Assembly: GCF_900102525.1 (NCBI RefSeq)
Contig: NZ_FNBZ01000008.1
Location: 62,001-126,000, forward strand
Direction of reading: 5' to 3'
Origin: Allobosea robiniae
GTDB taxonomy: Bacteria; Pseudomonadota; Alphaproteobacteria; Rhizobiales; Beijerinckiaceae
DNA: 64,000 nt
Part shown: piece after piece, positions 8,424 through 16,717 of the stretch
Layout: each line of letters starts with the position of its first letter
Position numbering within the stretch: the stretch's first letter is position 1
Translations under genes and position numbers: made by a program
Notes under the pieces: generated by a model
The model's database searches: none
Told to the model about the DNA's origin: nothing
The model's input: only the letters and a program-made list of their open reading frames with translations

Positions 8424-9223
8424 CCGCGCAGCTCGCCGTCTCGACACAACCCGGCGCGCCTGCGTCCAACGGTGCCGAACTCACGATCGCCGGCGTCTCG
8501 CACGCCTTCGATCTCGAAGGCCGCCCGTTGCCGGTGCTCGACGACATCGATCTCGATATCCGGGCCGGCGAGTTCGTCGCCCTGCTCGGGCCGAGCGGTT
8601 GCGGCAAGTCGACCTTGCTCAGACTGGTCGCAGGGCTCGAACAGCCCTCGCGGGGCCGCATCGCGGCGGCGGGTGAGGAGATCACCACGCCCGATCCCTC
8701 TCGCGTCGTCGTCTTCCAGGACCCGACGCTTTATCCCTGGCGCACGGTCTGGAAGAACGTCGCGCTGGGGCTGGAGGCGCGCGGCCTGCTCGCCAGCCAG
8801 AAGGGCCGCGTCGACGACGCCCTGAAGACTGTCGGCCTCGCCGGTTTCGAACGGGCGTTCCCGCGTCAGCTTTCAGGCGGCATGGCCCAGCGCGCCGCAC
8901 TGGCCCGCGCCCTCGTCAACGATCCCAGCGTACTCATCCTCGACGAGCCGCTCGGCAAGCTCGACTCGCTGACGCGGATCGCGATGCAAACCGAGATCGC
9001 CGAGCTCTGGCGCCAGCGCGGCTTCACCACCTTGCTCGTCACCCATGATGTCGAGGAGGCGCTGTTCCTGGCCCAGCGCGTCATCGTGCTGAGCGAGCGT
9101 CCAGCCCGGATCAAGGCCGAGATCGTCAACGACCTGCCCTACCCACGCCATCGTAGCGATCCGCGCCTGGCGGAATTGCGCGGGCAGGCGCTCGCCCATC
9201 TCGGGCTCGACGCGAGCTGGTAG
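8417..9223 (+). CDS. ABC transporter ATP-binding protein, SsuB/TauB type
   Basis: 268 residues from the ATG at 8417, which overlaps the permease stop. Walker A is GPSGCGKSTLLR, the signature is LSGGMAQR, Walker B is VLILDEPLGKLD and the H-loop is VTHDVEEAL, all intact. It energises the importer encoded by the two preceding genes. A longer in-frame ORF starting at 7646 is read-through of the permease in another frame and is not the true start. Confidence 0.9.
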   Translation: MVTAQLAVSTQPGAPASNGAELTIAGVSHAFDLEGRPLPVLDDIDLDIRAGEFVALLGPSGCGKSTLLRLVAGLEQPSRGRIAAAGEEITTPDPSRVVVFQDPTLYPWRTVWKNVALGLEARGLLASQKGRVDDALKTVGLAGFERAFPRQLSGGMAQRAALARALVNDPSVLILDEPLGKLDSLTRIAMQTEIAELWRQRGFTTLLVTHDVEEALFLAQRVIVLSERPARIKAEIVNDLPYPRHRSDPRLAELRGQALAHLGLDASW

Positions 9224-9261
9224 GCCCGCAATCTCACTTCTTTCATCGCAGGATCATTTCC

Positions 9262-9615
9262 ATGTCTCGACGCATCGGGCTGGCGTTTGCCCTTTCTCTC
9301 GCCGCATCGCAGGCCTTCGCGCATGCGCATCTCAAGACCGCCTCTCCGGCCGATGGCGCAACGGTGGCCGCTCCGGCGGAAATCACCCTCGGCTTCACCG
9401 AGGACCTTGAAGCCAAGCTAAGCAGCATCACTGTCAAGGATGCCCGCGGCGGGGTCGTCAGCGCAGCACCGGCAGAGGCCGTACCCGGCGATCGCAAGGC
9501 GCTGAAGGTCCGGCTCAAGCCGGTTTCGGCGGGCACCTACACCGTCGAATGGGCCGCGACTTCGGTCGATACCCACCGCGTCACCGGGCAGTATCGGTTC
9601 ACCGTCAGGCCTTGA
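9262..9615 (+). CDS. copC: CopC-domain periplasmic copper-binding protein
   Basis: 117 residues. A signal peptide (cleavage after SQAFA) leaves a mature N-terminus HAHL, the amino-terminal His that binds Cu(II) in CopC/PcoC proteins. The remainder is a single CopC beta-sandwich ending DTHRVTGQYRFTV, which supplies the second His. It delivers or buffers periplasmic copper. Its stop abuts the GTG of the CopD-type gene. It follows the ABC importer by 38 bp and could be in the same transcript. Confidence 0.88.
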   Translation: MSRRIGLAFALSLAASQAFAHAHLKTASPADGATVAAPAEITLGFTEDLEAKLSSITVKDARGGVVSAAPAEAVPGDRKALKVRLKPVSAGTYTVEWAATSVDTHRVTGQYRFTVRP

Positions 9616-9616
9616 T

Positions 9617-11392
9617 GTGGATGTTCTAATCGGGGCGGCGCTGCCGGCGGCCCGCTGGCTCCACCTGGCCGCCCTGCTCTCCGGCCTGGGCATCGAGGCC
9701 TTTCGCCTGCTGTCGCAAGGCCCGCTCGCCACAACGCCGGGTGGCCGGCAACTGCTGCGCCGCCTGTCCTCCTGCAGCCGGTTCTCGGTCATCTTGGCGC
9801 TCGCGGGCGGGGCGGTCTGGTTCTGGCTGCAAGGCAGCTCCATGCTGGGACGCCCCCTGGACAGCCTCGAGAGCGTTGGCGTCGTAGCGGAGACACGCTT
9901 CGGCGAAGTGCTGCTGTCGCGCGCCGGCTTACTCGCCCTTGCGGGCTTGCTCCTGCGTGGCGACGGCGTTGTCCGAACAGGCGCGCTGCTTCTCATGACC
10001 ATCGCGGGTCTGATGCAGGGTCTGCTCGGGCATGGAGCCGCCACGGACTTCTGGACGACGGCGGCTCTGGGACTTCACGTCGTGGCAGCCGGCCTTTGGC
10101 TCGGCGCATTGGCCCCGCTTCTGGCCGTCTGCCGGATGCTGCCGGCCCCGGCGCCCCTGCTCGCCCGCCGTTTCACGCCGCTCGGTCTGGCTTGCGTAAC
10201 CGTTCTCGCCGCGACATCCATCCTTCAGGTGCAAGCACTGGTCGGCGCCCTGCCTGGGCTGCTGGGCACCGCATACGGCCGGCTTGCCATCGCCAAGATC
10301 GCCCTGTTCGGCGGCCTCCTGCTGCTTGCTGCCGCCAATCGCATCCGCTTCGTACCCGCAGCGGCGGCATCAGGCTCGACGCGTGCCCTCGGCCTGTCGA
10401 TCGCCTCGGAAACCGGGCTCGGGCTGGCGATCGTAGCCGTTGCGGCGGCACTGGCCAACGAGCCCCCCGCGATCCACGAACAGCCGACCTGGCCTTTCGC
10501 TTTCAGGCCGGTGCCCGCGCCATGGAACGACGCCTATCTTCGCGACGGGCTGTCTCGCCTGCTTGTCCCCGCCACCATTGCCCTCGCACTTTTCGCCCTG
10601 GCGGCCGGGTTCCGAAAATTACGCTGGCCGGCCCTTCTCGCCGGGGCCGCCGCATTGACCTTCGCCCAGATTCCGCCTTGGCGTCCCTATGTCGTCGCTG
10701 CGGTTCCGACGAGCTTCCAGCTATCTCCCACCGGCTATGGCGCACGCTCGATCGCGGCAGGGCGCGAGCTGTTCCAACGCGATTGCGCAAGCTGTCACGG
10801 CGCGGACGCGCGCGGGCGCGGCCCGGTCGCGGTCGCGCAATCCGTCTGGCCACCAGACCTCTCCGCGCCGCTGATCGCCGGGCGCCCCGGCGGCGAACTG
10901 TTCTGGTCGATCCGCCACGGCAGCGGCCCGATGCCGCCGGCCGCGCAACTGGACGATGCCGCGATCTGGTCGCTGGTCGACTTTATCCGCTTGCGTGCCG
11001 GAGCCCGCATCTTCTCGCCGCCGGAGATGCGCTGGTCCGGAGCGGCGCGGATGCCGGGTTTCGTCGCCCGTTGCGCCAACGGCACCCTCGTCACTCCCGG
11101 CAACGGAGCCCCCTTGCGTGTTTGGATCGGGGGTGACGAGCATGGGGCCGGCGCACGGGTGCAGGTCGACGATTCCGCGCGGCTATGCCCTGTCGAGGAT
11201 CCCGAGCCATTGGCGGCAGCCCTGGCCGAAGTCACCGCCAGCGCTTCGGCGCCTGCTCTGGTTCTCGTCGATGCGAATGGTTGGCTACGACGCGCATTCA
11301 AGACGGAAAGCAGCGCCGCACCGGATATGGTCGCGTCCGAACTCGCCGAGATTCGTCGAAGCCCTCTGGATGGAACCGCTCTGCATCACTGA
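9617..11392 (+). CDS. CopD-domain copper import membrane protein fused to a cytochrome c domain
   Basis: 591 residues from GTG at 9617, directly after the copC stop. The first 350 residues hold eight or more hydrophobic segments with the CopD copper-resistance domain (for example HVVAAGLWLGALAPL). After the last helix comes a periplasmic cytochrome c domain: CASCHG haem site near residue 390 and a candidate axial Met in SGPMPPAA near residue 437. A C-terminal tail of about 110 residues matches nothing I know. CopD proteins import Cu with CopC; the haem suggests coupling to electron transfer, perhaps copper reduction or oxidase assembly. The fused architecture is the unusual part. Confidence 0.82.
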   Translation: MDVLIGAALPAARWLHLAALLSGLGIEAFRLLSQGPLATTPGGRQLLRRLSSCSRFSVILALAGGAVWFWLQGSSMLGRPLDSLESVGVVAETRFGEVLLSRAGLLALAGLLLRGDGVVRTGALLLMTIAGLMQGLLGHGAATDFWTTAALGLHVVAAGLWLGALAPLLAVCRMLPAPAPLLARRFTPLGLACVTVLAATSILQVQALVGALPGLLGTAYGRLAIAKIALFGGLLLLAAANRIRFVPAAAASGSTRALGLSIASETGLGLAIVAVAAALANEPPAIHEQPTWPFAFRPVPAPWNDAYLRDGLSRLLVPATIALALFALAAGFRKLRWPALLAGAAALTFAQIPPWRPYVVAAVPTSFQLSPTGYGARSIAAGRELFQRDCASCHGADARGRGPVAVAQSVWPPDLSAPLIAGRPGGELFWSIRHGSGPMPPAAQLDDAAIWSLVDFIRLRAGARIFSPPEMRWSGAARMPGFVARCANGTLVTPGNGAPLRVWIGGDEHGAGARVQVDDSARLCPVEDPEPLAAALAEVTASASAPALVLVDANGWLRRAFKTESSAAPDMVASELAEIRRSPLDGTALHH

Positions 11393-11489
11393 TGGCCGCC
11401 CTTGTCGCCGAAGACATCCCTGAGACGCAGATCGACGGAATTCCGGCGCGGGATGTCGGGCTCCAGGCGAACGCCTGGGCACGAGATGG

Positions 11490-11620
11490 TCAGGAACCGC
11501 CCCGATTGGCTGCGACGAGTGCTCTTTCCAGATCCGCGATCAGGTCCTCGACATCCTCGAGGCCGATCTGGAGGCGGATGAGCGTGTCCTCGGCATCGGC
11601 CCGCTTCAGCGTTCGGGCCA
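11490..11620 (-). pseudogene. Cys/Met-metabolism PLP enzyme (cystathionine lyase/synthase type), C-terminal fragment
   Basis: On the minus strand, ending with TGA at 11490, a frame encodes LIRLQIGLEDVEDLIADLER and then ALVAAN. This is the hallmark C-terminus of MetB/MetC/MetZ PLP enzymes (IRLSVGLEDxEDLIxDLxQAL). Only about 40 residues survive; the PLP lysine and everything upstream are missing. It abuts, in the opposite orientation, a truncated cytochrome P460 gene at about 11620. Confidence 0.6.
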
Positions 11621-11624
11621 GGAT

Positions 11625-12107
11625 CGGACTCCAAGGCCGACTATGCCAAGGGCGTCCACTACGCCACGGTCAATCGCGAGACCATCCGCGAGGAGCTGTT
11701 CGTCAGCCCTGAAGCCATCGAGGCCTTGAAGCCATCGAAGCCGTAAAGGTTGGCCGCCCGATGCCGAGTGGCACGGTGATCACCATGGAAGATCACCGCG
11801 ACGGCAAACTCTATCGCTACCTGGTCATGGAGAAACGGACCGGCTGGGCGCCGGCCACGCGCCGGAGCTCAGGACCGGTGATTGGGAGTTCCAGTGGTTC
11901 AATCCCGACCGGAGTCCGAAGGCCCGAGAGAATCTCGACCGCTGCCGGTCCTGCCATGTCGGGCAAGCCGCGAACGACTTCGTCTTCACGGCCGACCGGA
12001 TGAAGGCTGCGCGGCAAGATGGTGGCCTCGAAGCCCGCCATGCCGGGAAGGTCATCGCCTGGGTCGCTCGATCATCATCCGCCATCACGCAGCTCGACAG
12101 ATCGTGA
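11625..12107 (+). pseudogene. Cytochrome P460 family protein, truncated and frameshifted
   Basis: Three frames together spell a P460-type c-haem protein: YAKGVHYATVNRETIREELF, then EAIEAVKVGRPMPSGTVITM, then KLYRYLVMEKRTGWAP, then PELRTGDWEFQWFNP and the haem motif CRSCH (11943-11957) with NDFVFTADR. The first break is a 17-bp near-perfect tandem duplication (11711-11744) that moves the frame. The second lies near 11860. The N-terminal signal peptide is absent, cut off at about 11620 where the PLP-enzyme fragment begins. P460 cytochromes act on hydroxylamine or NO. The gene cannot make a functional product as it stands. Confidence 0.75.
11711..11744 (+). repeat. 17-bp tandem near-duplication inside the cytochrome P460 remnant
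   Basis: The 11-mer GAAGCCATCGA occurs at 11711-11721 and again at 11728-11738, a period of 17, with similar flanks (AGGCC and AGCC). Removing one 17-base unit restores an open P460 frame across the site, so the duplication is very likely the inactivating event at this point. Confidence 0.7.
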
Positions 12108-12175
12108 TGGCATGAGCCAGAACGGCAGCATCGGGCGCGCATATCCGCCCCGGATGCCGCGGGAGAAAGACCGAC

Positions 12176-12721
12176 ATGATGCCTGGCAATGAGATCAAGG
12201 GCGGGCTTCCCTCGCCTCACCCGTTGCGCGTGATCCCGGTCACGAAAATCGCCTTCGAGCCCTTCGGCTGGCTGGTGGAAACGGGCGATTCCGGCCGGGC
12301 TGCGAATAACGGGACGGCGCGCCGGCACGACGTCCACGCGCATACCGCCGCCGACGTCCCGCCAGGGTCCAGGCTCGTCACTTCGATCTTCGAAGCGACG
12401 CGGCAGCAGCCGGCTCCCGCCATCACGATGCTCGAGCGGCATGTGAATTCGGTTCAATTGATCATGCCGTTGGGTGGCGCCGGCCACATCGTCGTCGTCA
12501 GCCAAGCCGGCGCGGACGGCACGCCCGATCTTTCGACGCTCGCCGCCTTCGCCTTCACCGCGTCGCAGGGAATGGTCTACCGCAAGGGGCTCTGGCACCA
12601 TCCGATCATGGCGGTCGGCGCGGATGCCCGCTTCCTTGTCCAGTCCTGGCAGAACGGCACCGAGGCCGATTGCGAAATCCGCGCCATCGGGCCCGTGGCA
12701 CTGGCTCAGGACGTCCTCTGA
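12176..12721 (+). CDS. Ureidoglycolate lyase (AllA)-like protein
   Basis: 181 residues of cupin-like AllA type. PVTKIAFEPFGWLVE is the family's N-terminal signature; TMLERHVNSVQLIMPLGG, PDLSTLAAF and GLWHHPIMAV follow family positions, including the His pair. AllA releases urea from ureidoglycolate in purine (allantoin) breakdown. No other purine-degradation gene is nearby. It sits just after the decayed P460 region and is preceded by a GGGAGAAAG ribosome-binding site. Function inside the family is probable but not certain. Confidence 0.72.
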   Translation: MMPGNEIKGGLPSPHPLRVIPVTKIAFEPFGWLVETGDSGRAANNGTARRHDVHAHTAADVPPGSRLVTSIFEATRQQPAPAITMLERHVNSVQLIMPLGGAGHIVVVSQAGADGTPDLSTLAAFAFTASQGMVYRKGLWHHPIMAVGADARFLVQSWQNGTEADCEIRAIGPVALAQDVL

Positions 12722-13187
12722 GCACCCGCCAAGTATCGCGTGAAGTATTCGTATGATTTCTGCAAGTGCCGCCTCGCAAGGCGGGGTGGCCGGCCGGCGA
12801 CGGTTCTGAGGAGGCCAGAATTCCGTCACCGACCGGCCGAGCCCTTCGGTTTCCCAGGAGATGCGGCGGACCTGAGCACCCGAGGGGCGTTTCGGAGCGA
12901 TCTTTGAAATCGCTGCGTCGCACAATCTCTACAATGCGCCGCATCCGAATCAATCAAATCCGGCCGATCGACCCTCTTCATCGATCGTTAACCCTACCCA
13001 CTAAGCTTAAAGCTCGCGACCGTCGCCGGAGCAGAAACGCTATTCACGCATCGACTTCAGAAGCTTGTCTCAGGAACTTGAGAACAAGCGCGAAGGCACC
13101 GTGAAAACGCTGCGCCAAGCGCCCGCTGCACATGCAAGCGCCCTCCCGAACGATGGCTGAAGCAGGCTCCGACGCCCGGTTGACCAG
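12722..13187. other. Non-coding stretch between convergent genes
   Basis: It lies between the end of the AllA-like gene and the 3' end of pleD. I see no gene, no convincing terminator and no repeat. Open frames here have neither family resemblance nor a good ribosome-binding site. Confidence 0.5.
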
Positions 13188-14564
13188 CTATGCCGCGCTG
13201 GCGACGATCACGCGGTTGCGGCCGCTCGCCTTGGCCCGGTAGAGCGCATCATCGGCCCGCTTCATCATGTCGGCGGAGGAGGCATCGCCAGCGCGCCGGC
13301 TCGAGACGCCGACCGACACCGTGACCTTGATGTCGCGCGTATTGTTCTGGACCGCGAAAGGCGCGTTCTCGACGCGCTCGCGGATACGTTCGGCGACACA
13401 ATAGGCGGCATCGCGCCCGGTATCGGGCAGCACCACGACAACCTCCTCGCCGCCCATGCGCGCGACGAGGTCGATGCCGCGCGTGCAGGCGCGCACGCGA
13501 TCGGCGAATTCGCGCAGGACTTCGTCGCCGACATCATGGCCCCAGCTGTCGTTGACCGACTTGAAATGGTCGATATCGAGGACCAGCAGCGACAAGGAGC
13601 GGGCCCGCAACGCCGATTCGTCGAACATCGCCGCGAGCCGGTTATCCATGAAACGGCGATTATGCAGCCCCGTGAGCTGGTCCATCACCGCCATTTCCAT
13701 CGAGGACTGGACGCTGTCGCGCAGCCGCTCGGTAAAGCGCTTGCGGCGCACCTGGGTGCGCACGCGCGCCAGCAATTCGTTGCGGTCGATCGGACGCAGC
13801 AGGAAATCATGCGCCCCGATCTCGAGGCCACGCAGGATGCGGTCGCGGTCCTCGGTCTCCCCCATCAGCAGCACGGAGATGTTGCGGGTGCGCTCCAGCG
13901 AGCGCAACTGGCTGCACAGGCGCAGGCCATCCTGTCCCTGCAGGTCCAGGCTGACGACGACCGCGTCGAACTCGCCTTCGGCAGAGCGTATGACGGCCTG
14001 CTGGGCATCGCTCTCGACCTCGACGGCATGGAAGGCCGAGAGCGCGCTCTGCAGCCTTTCGGCGACATTGGGACGGTCCTCGACCAGCAGGATGCGGCCG
14101 TTCAGGCCGGTCTCGGCCGCCGCCGTCGCCAGCGGATCGGCGATACCCAGCCGGACGGAAGCGACGGCGCGGCTGCGCAATTCGTCGGTCATCGCCTTCA
14201 GCCGCGCTAGGCTGCGCACGCGGGCGAAGAGCGCGGTATCGTCGAGCGGCTTGGTCAGGAAGTCGTCGGCGCCGGCATCGAGCCCCTGCAGGCGATCGCG
14301 GGGCTGGTCGAGCGTGGTGACGATGATGACGGGAATATGCGCGGTCGCGGGTGCCCCCTTCAGCCGCCGGCAGACGTCGAAGCCGTTCATGCCCGGCATC
14401 ATCACGTCAAGCAGGACGATATCGACCTCGCCGCGCTCGCAGAGGGCAATTGCATCACGCCCGTTCGTCGCCGTGACCACGCCGAAATACTCTGCCGAAA
14501 GCTTGGCTTCGAGCAGCTTCACATTCGCGGGAATGTCGTCGACGACGAGGACGCGGGCAGTCAT
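13188..14564 (-). CDS. pleD: PleD response regulator, diguanylate cyclase
   Basis: 458 residues: receiver domain 1 with phospho-acceptor Asp in VLLDVMMPGMNG (about residue 53), a second receiver-like domain (VVVSLDLQGQDG), and a C-terminal GGDEF domain. The cyclase makes c-di-GMP when the first receiver is phosphorylated and controls the swarmer-to-stalked or polar transition in alphaproteobacteria. The inhibitory I-site (RGID, five residues before the active site) is present. The active-site loop reads GGEEV instead of GG[D/E]EF, so the last position is Val. The 18-bp gap to divK indicates one operon. Confidence 0.95.
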   Translation of the reverse strand: MTARVLVVDDIPANVKLLEAKLSAEYFGVVTATNGRDAIALCERGEVDIVLLDVMMPGMNGFDVCRRLKGAPATAHIPVIIVTTLDQPRDRLQGLDAGADDFLTKPLDDTALFARVRSLARLKAMTDELRSRAVASVRLGIADPLATAAAETGLNGRILLVEDRPNVAERLQSALSAFHAVEVESDAQQAVIRSAEGEFDAVVVSLDLQGQDGLRLCSQLRSLERTRNISVLLMGETEDRDRILRGLEIGAHDFLLRPIDRNELLARVRTQVRRKRFTERLRDSVQSSMEMAVMDQLTGLHNRRFMDNRLAAMFDESALRARSLSLLVLDIDHFKSVNDSWGHDVGDEVLREFADRVRACTRGIDLVARMGGEEVVVVLPDTGRDAAYCVAERIRERVENAPFAVQNNTRDIKVTVSVGVSSRRAGDASSADMMKRADDALYRAKASGRNRVIVASAA

Positions 14565-14582
14565 GGCTGTGCTTTCGCCGGC

Positions 14583-14951
14583 TCAGGCCGCGCCGGCATA
14601 GGTGCGGACAGTTTCCAGGAACTTCGCGACCGAGATCGGCTTGGAGAGATAGGCCTCGCAGCCGCCTTCCCTGATCCGCTCCTCGTCGCCCTTCATCGCG
14701 AAGGCCGTGACCGCGACGACCGGGATGGACTTCAGGTCGTCATCCTCCTTGATCCATTTGGTGACCTCGAGCCCGGAGACCTCCGGAAGCTGGATATCCA
14801 TCAGGATCAGCGCCGGATGATGCGTCCGCGCCAGCTCGATCGCCTCGATGCCATCCGACGTCTTCAGCGTCGCATAGCCATGGGCTTCGAGCAGATCGTT
14901 GAAGAGCTTCATGTTGAGCTCGTTGTCCTCGACGATCAGAACAGTCTTCAT
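14583..14951 (-). CDS. divK: DivK single-domain response regulator
   Basis: 122 residues from [15 protein letters not shown]; an ATG 33 bases upstream adds an unlikely leader. It is a lone receiver domain with acidic pocket (VEDNE), phospho-Asp in [14 protein letters not shown], Thr in VTAFAM and Lys in LSKPIS. DivK relays signals between DivJ/PleC-type kinases and DivL-CckA to control CtrA and cell division. It is transcribed ahead of pleD, the standard alphaproteobacterial order. Confidence 0.95.
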   Translation of the reverse strand: MKTVLIVEDNELNMKLFNDLLEAHGYATLKTSDGIEAIELARTHHPALILMDIQLPEVSGLEVTKWIKEDDDLKSIPVVAVTAFAMKGDEERIREGGCEAYLSKPISVAKFLETVRTYAGAA

Positions 14952-15080
14952 CGGGCCGCCCTTCATTTGCGCCGGGAGCGCCACACCGATGGCGGGCTTT
15001 CCAAATTGGCGGCATCATCAGATGATTGCGTAGCACGCGAGCAGTTGACGAAACGCAAACCGGATACGCGACTCCATCCC

Positions 15081-15371
15081 ATGATACGACGCCCCACAAC
15101 GGACGAGGCAGAGGCGCTCGCGCTGCAGGCTCTGGCCTTCCTGGCTTCCGAACCCGAGCGGATCGAGCCGTTTCTGAGCACGACCGGCCTCAACCCGGCC
15201 AATCTGCGCCAGGCTGCCGGCGAGCCCGGCTTCCTCGCCGCCGTGCTCGACCATATCGGCTCGAGCGATTCGCTCCTCCTGGAATTTGCCGGAAATTTAA
15301 GGCTGAATCCCGAAATCGTCGCCGATGCCAGGCGCGTCCTCTCCGGGCCGGAGCCGGACGACTTCTCTTGA
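15081..15371 (+). CDS. DUF3572 family protein
   Basis: 96 residues, matching the length and pattern of DUF3572 (EAEALALQALAFLASEPERI, FLSTTGLNP, VLDHIGSSDSLLLEFA). Acidic, soluble and of unknown function. It is divergent from divK, and its TGA overlaps the TTG start of DNA polymerase IV, so the two are probably translated together. Confidence 0.85.
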   Translation: MIRRPTTDEAEALALQALAFLASEPERIEPFLSTTGLNPANLRQAAGEPGFLAAVLDHIGSSDSLLLEFAGNLRLNPEIVADARRVLSGPEPDDFS

Positions 15372-16717
15372 GCGCGGGCGCGCCCTCGTCGCGCTGGCTC
15401 TGCCGCGACTGCCTGGCGGACCACGAAGCGCTCGGCCCGCCGAAGCGCTGCCCGGCCTGCGGCTCGCCGCGATTGCTCGGCCATGCCGAGCGCGACAGCT
15501 TGAGCCTCGCCCATATCGATTGCGACGCCTTCTACGCCACGATCGAGAAGCGCGACGATCCCTCATTGCAGGACAAGCCGGTCATCGTCGGCGGCGGCAA
15601 GCGCGGCGTGGTCTCGACCTGCTGCTACATCGCCCGCACCTATGGCGTGCGCTCGGCCATGCCGATGTTCAAGGCGCTGAAGGCCTGCCCGGAAGCCGTG
15701 GTGGTCAAGCCCAACATGGCGAAATACGTCGCGGTCGGCCGCGAGGTCCGGCAGTTGATGCGCGAATTGACGCCGCTGGTCGAGCCGCTCTCGATCGATG
15801 AGGCTTTCCTCGATCTTTCCGGCACGGAGCGGCTGCACCATGCCAGCCCGGCGGTGACGCTGGCGCGCTTCGCGGGACATATCGAGGCCGAGCTCGGCAT
15901 CACCATCTCGGTCGGTTTGTCCTATGCCAAGTTCCTGGCCAAGGTCGCCTCCGATCTCGACAAGCCGCGCGGCTTCTCGATCATCGGGCGGGCGGAGGCG
16001 ATAGCCTTCCTCGCGGGGAAGCCGATCAGCCTGATCCCCGGCATGGGCCCGGCCGGCGTCGCGAGACTGGCGGAAGGCGGCTTCAAGCTCATCGGCGACC
16101 TGCGTGAGGCGCCCGTCGACAAGCTCTTCAAGCTCGCCGGCAAGGACGGCCCGCGCTTGCGCAATCTCGCCAACGGCATCGATACCCGCCAGGTCACGCC
16201 CGAGCGCGAGACCAAGAGCGTCTCAAGCGAGACCACGCTCGACGTCGATCTCGCCCGCTTCGAGGAGCTCGAGCCGATCCTGTGGCGGCTCTGCGAGAAG
16301 ACCTCGAAACGGCTGAAAGCACAGGAGCTTGCCGGCCGGACCATCACCCTGAAGCTGAAGACCGCCGATTTCCAGATCATCACCCGCGCCGCCCGCCTGC
16401 CGGAACCGACGCAGCTCGCCGCCCGCCTCTTCACGGCGGGGCGCGACTTGCTGAAGCGCGAATGCAACGGGGCGCATTACCGGTTGATCGGCATCGGCGC
16501 GAGCGACTTCAGCCCACCGGAGGCCGCCGACCACGGCGATCTCGCCGACACCGCGACACCGCGTCTCAAGGCGATGGAGGGCGCGCTCGACAAGCTGCGT
16601 GCCCGCTTCGGCGACGAGGCGATCGGCAAGGGCCTGAGCCTCAGATTGCCGCAGCGTCGCTCGTCGGAACCCGCTATTTCGCGCAAGGCTCCTGAGGAAG
16701 AAGATCCAGACGCGTGA
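15368..16717 (+). CDS. dinB: DNA polymerase IV (Y family) with N-terminal zinc-ribbon-like motif
   Basis: 449 residues starting from TTG at 15368, which overlaps the preceding stop. Before the polymerase lies a four-cysteine motif (CRDC then CPAC, about residues 12-36) that could bind zinc. The Y-family core then shows HIDCDAFYATIEKRDDP and SIDEAFLDLSGT with the metal-binding carboxylates, followed by helix-hairpin-helix and little-finger domains. It performs translesion synthesis. No beta-clamp motif can be assigned with confidence at the C-terminus. The 3' end overlaps the convergent DUF3108 gene by 44 bases. Confidence 0.92.
   Translation: MSAGAPSSRWLCRDCLADHEALGPPKRCPACGSPRLLGHAERDSLSLAHIDCDAFYATIEKRDDPSLQDKPVIVGGGKRGVVSTCCYIARTYGVRSAMPMFKALKACPEAVVVKPNMAKYVAVGREVRQLMRELTPLVEPLSIDEAFLDLSGTERLHHASPAVTLARFAGHIEAELGITISVGLSYAKFLAKVASDLDKPRGFSIIGRAEAIAFLAGKPISLIPGMGPAGVARLAEGGFKLIGDLREAPVDKLFKLAGKDGPRLRNLANGIDTRQVTPERETKSVSSETTLDVDLARFEELEPILWRLCEKTSKRLKAQELAGRTITLKLKTADFQIITRAARLPEPTQLAARLFTAGRDLLKRECNGAHYRLIGIGASDFSPPEAADHGDLADTATPRLKAMEGALDKLRARFGDEAIGKGLSLRLPQRRSSEPAISRKAPEEEDPDA

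Noticed and set aside
12766..13104. 112-residue plus-strand frame between AllA-like gene and pleD
   Set aside because: Arg/Pro-rich, no ribosome-binding site, no family resemblance.
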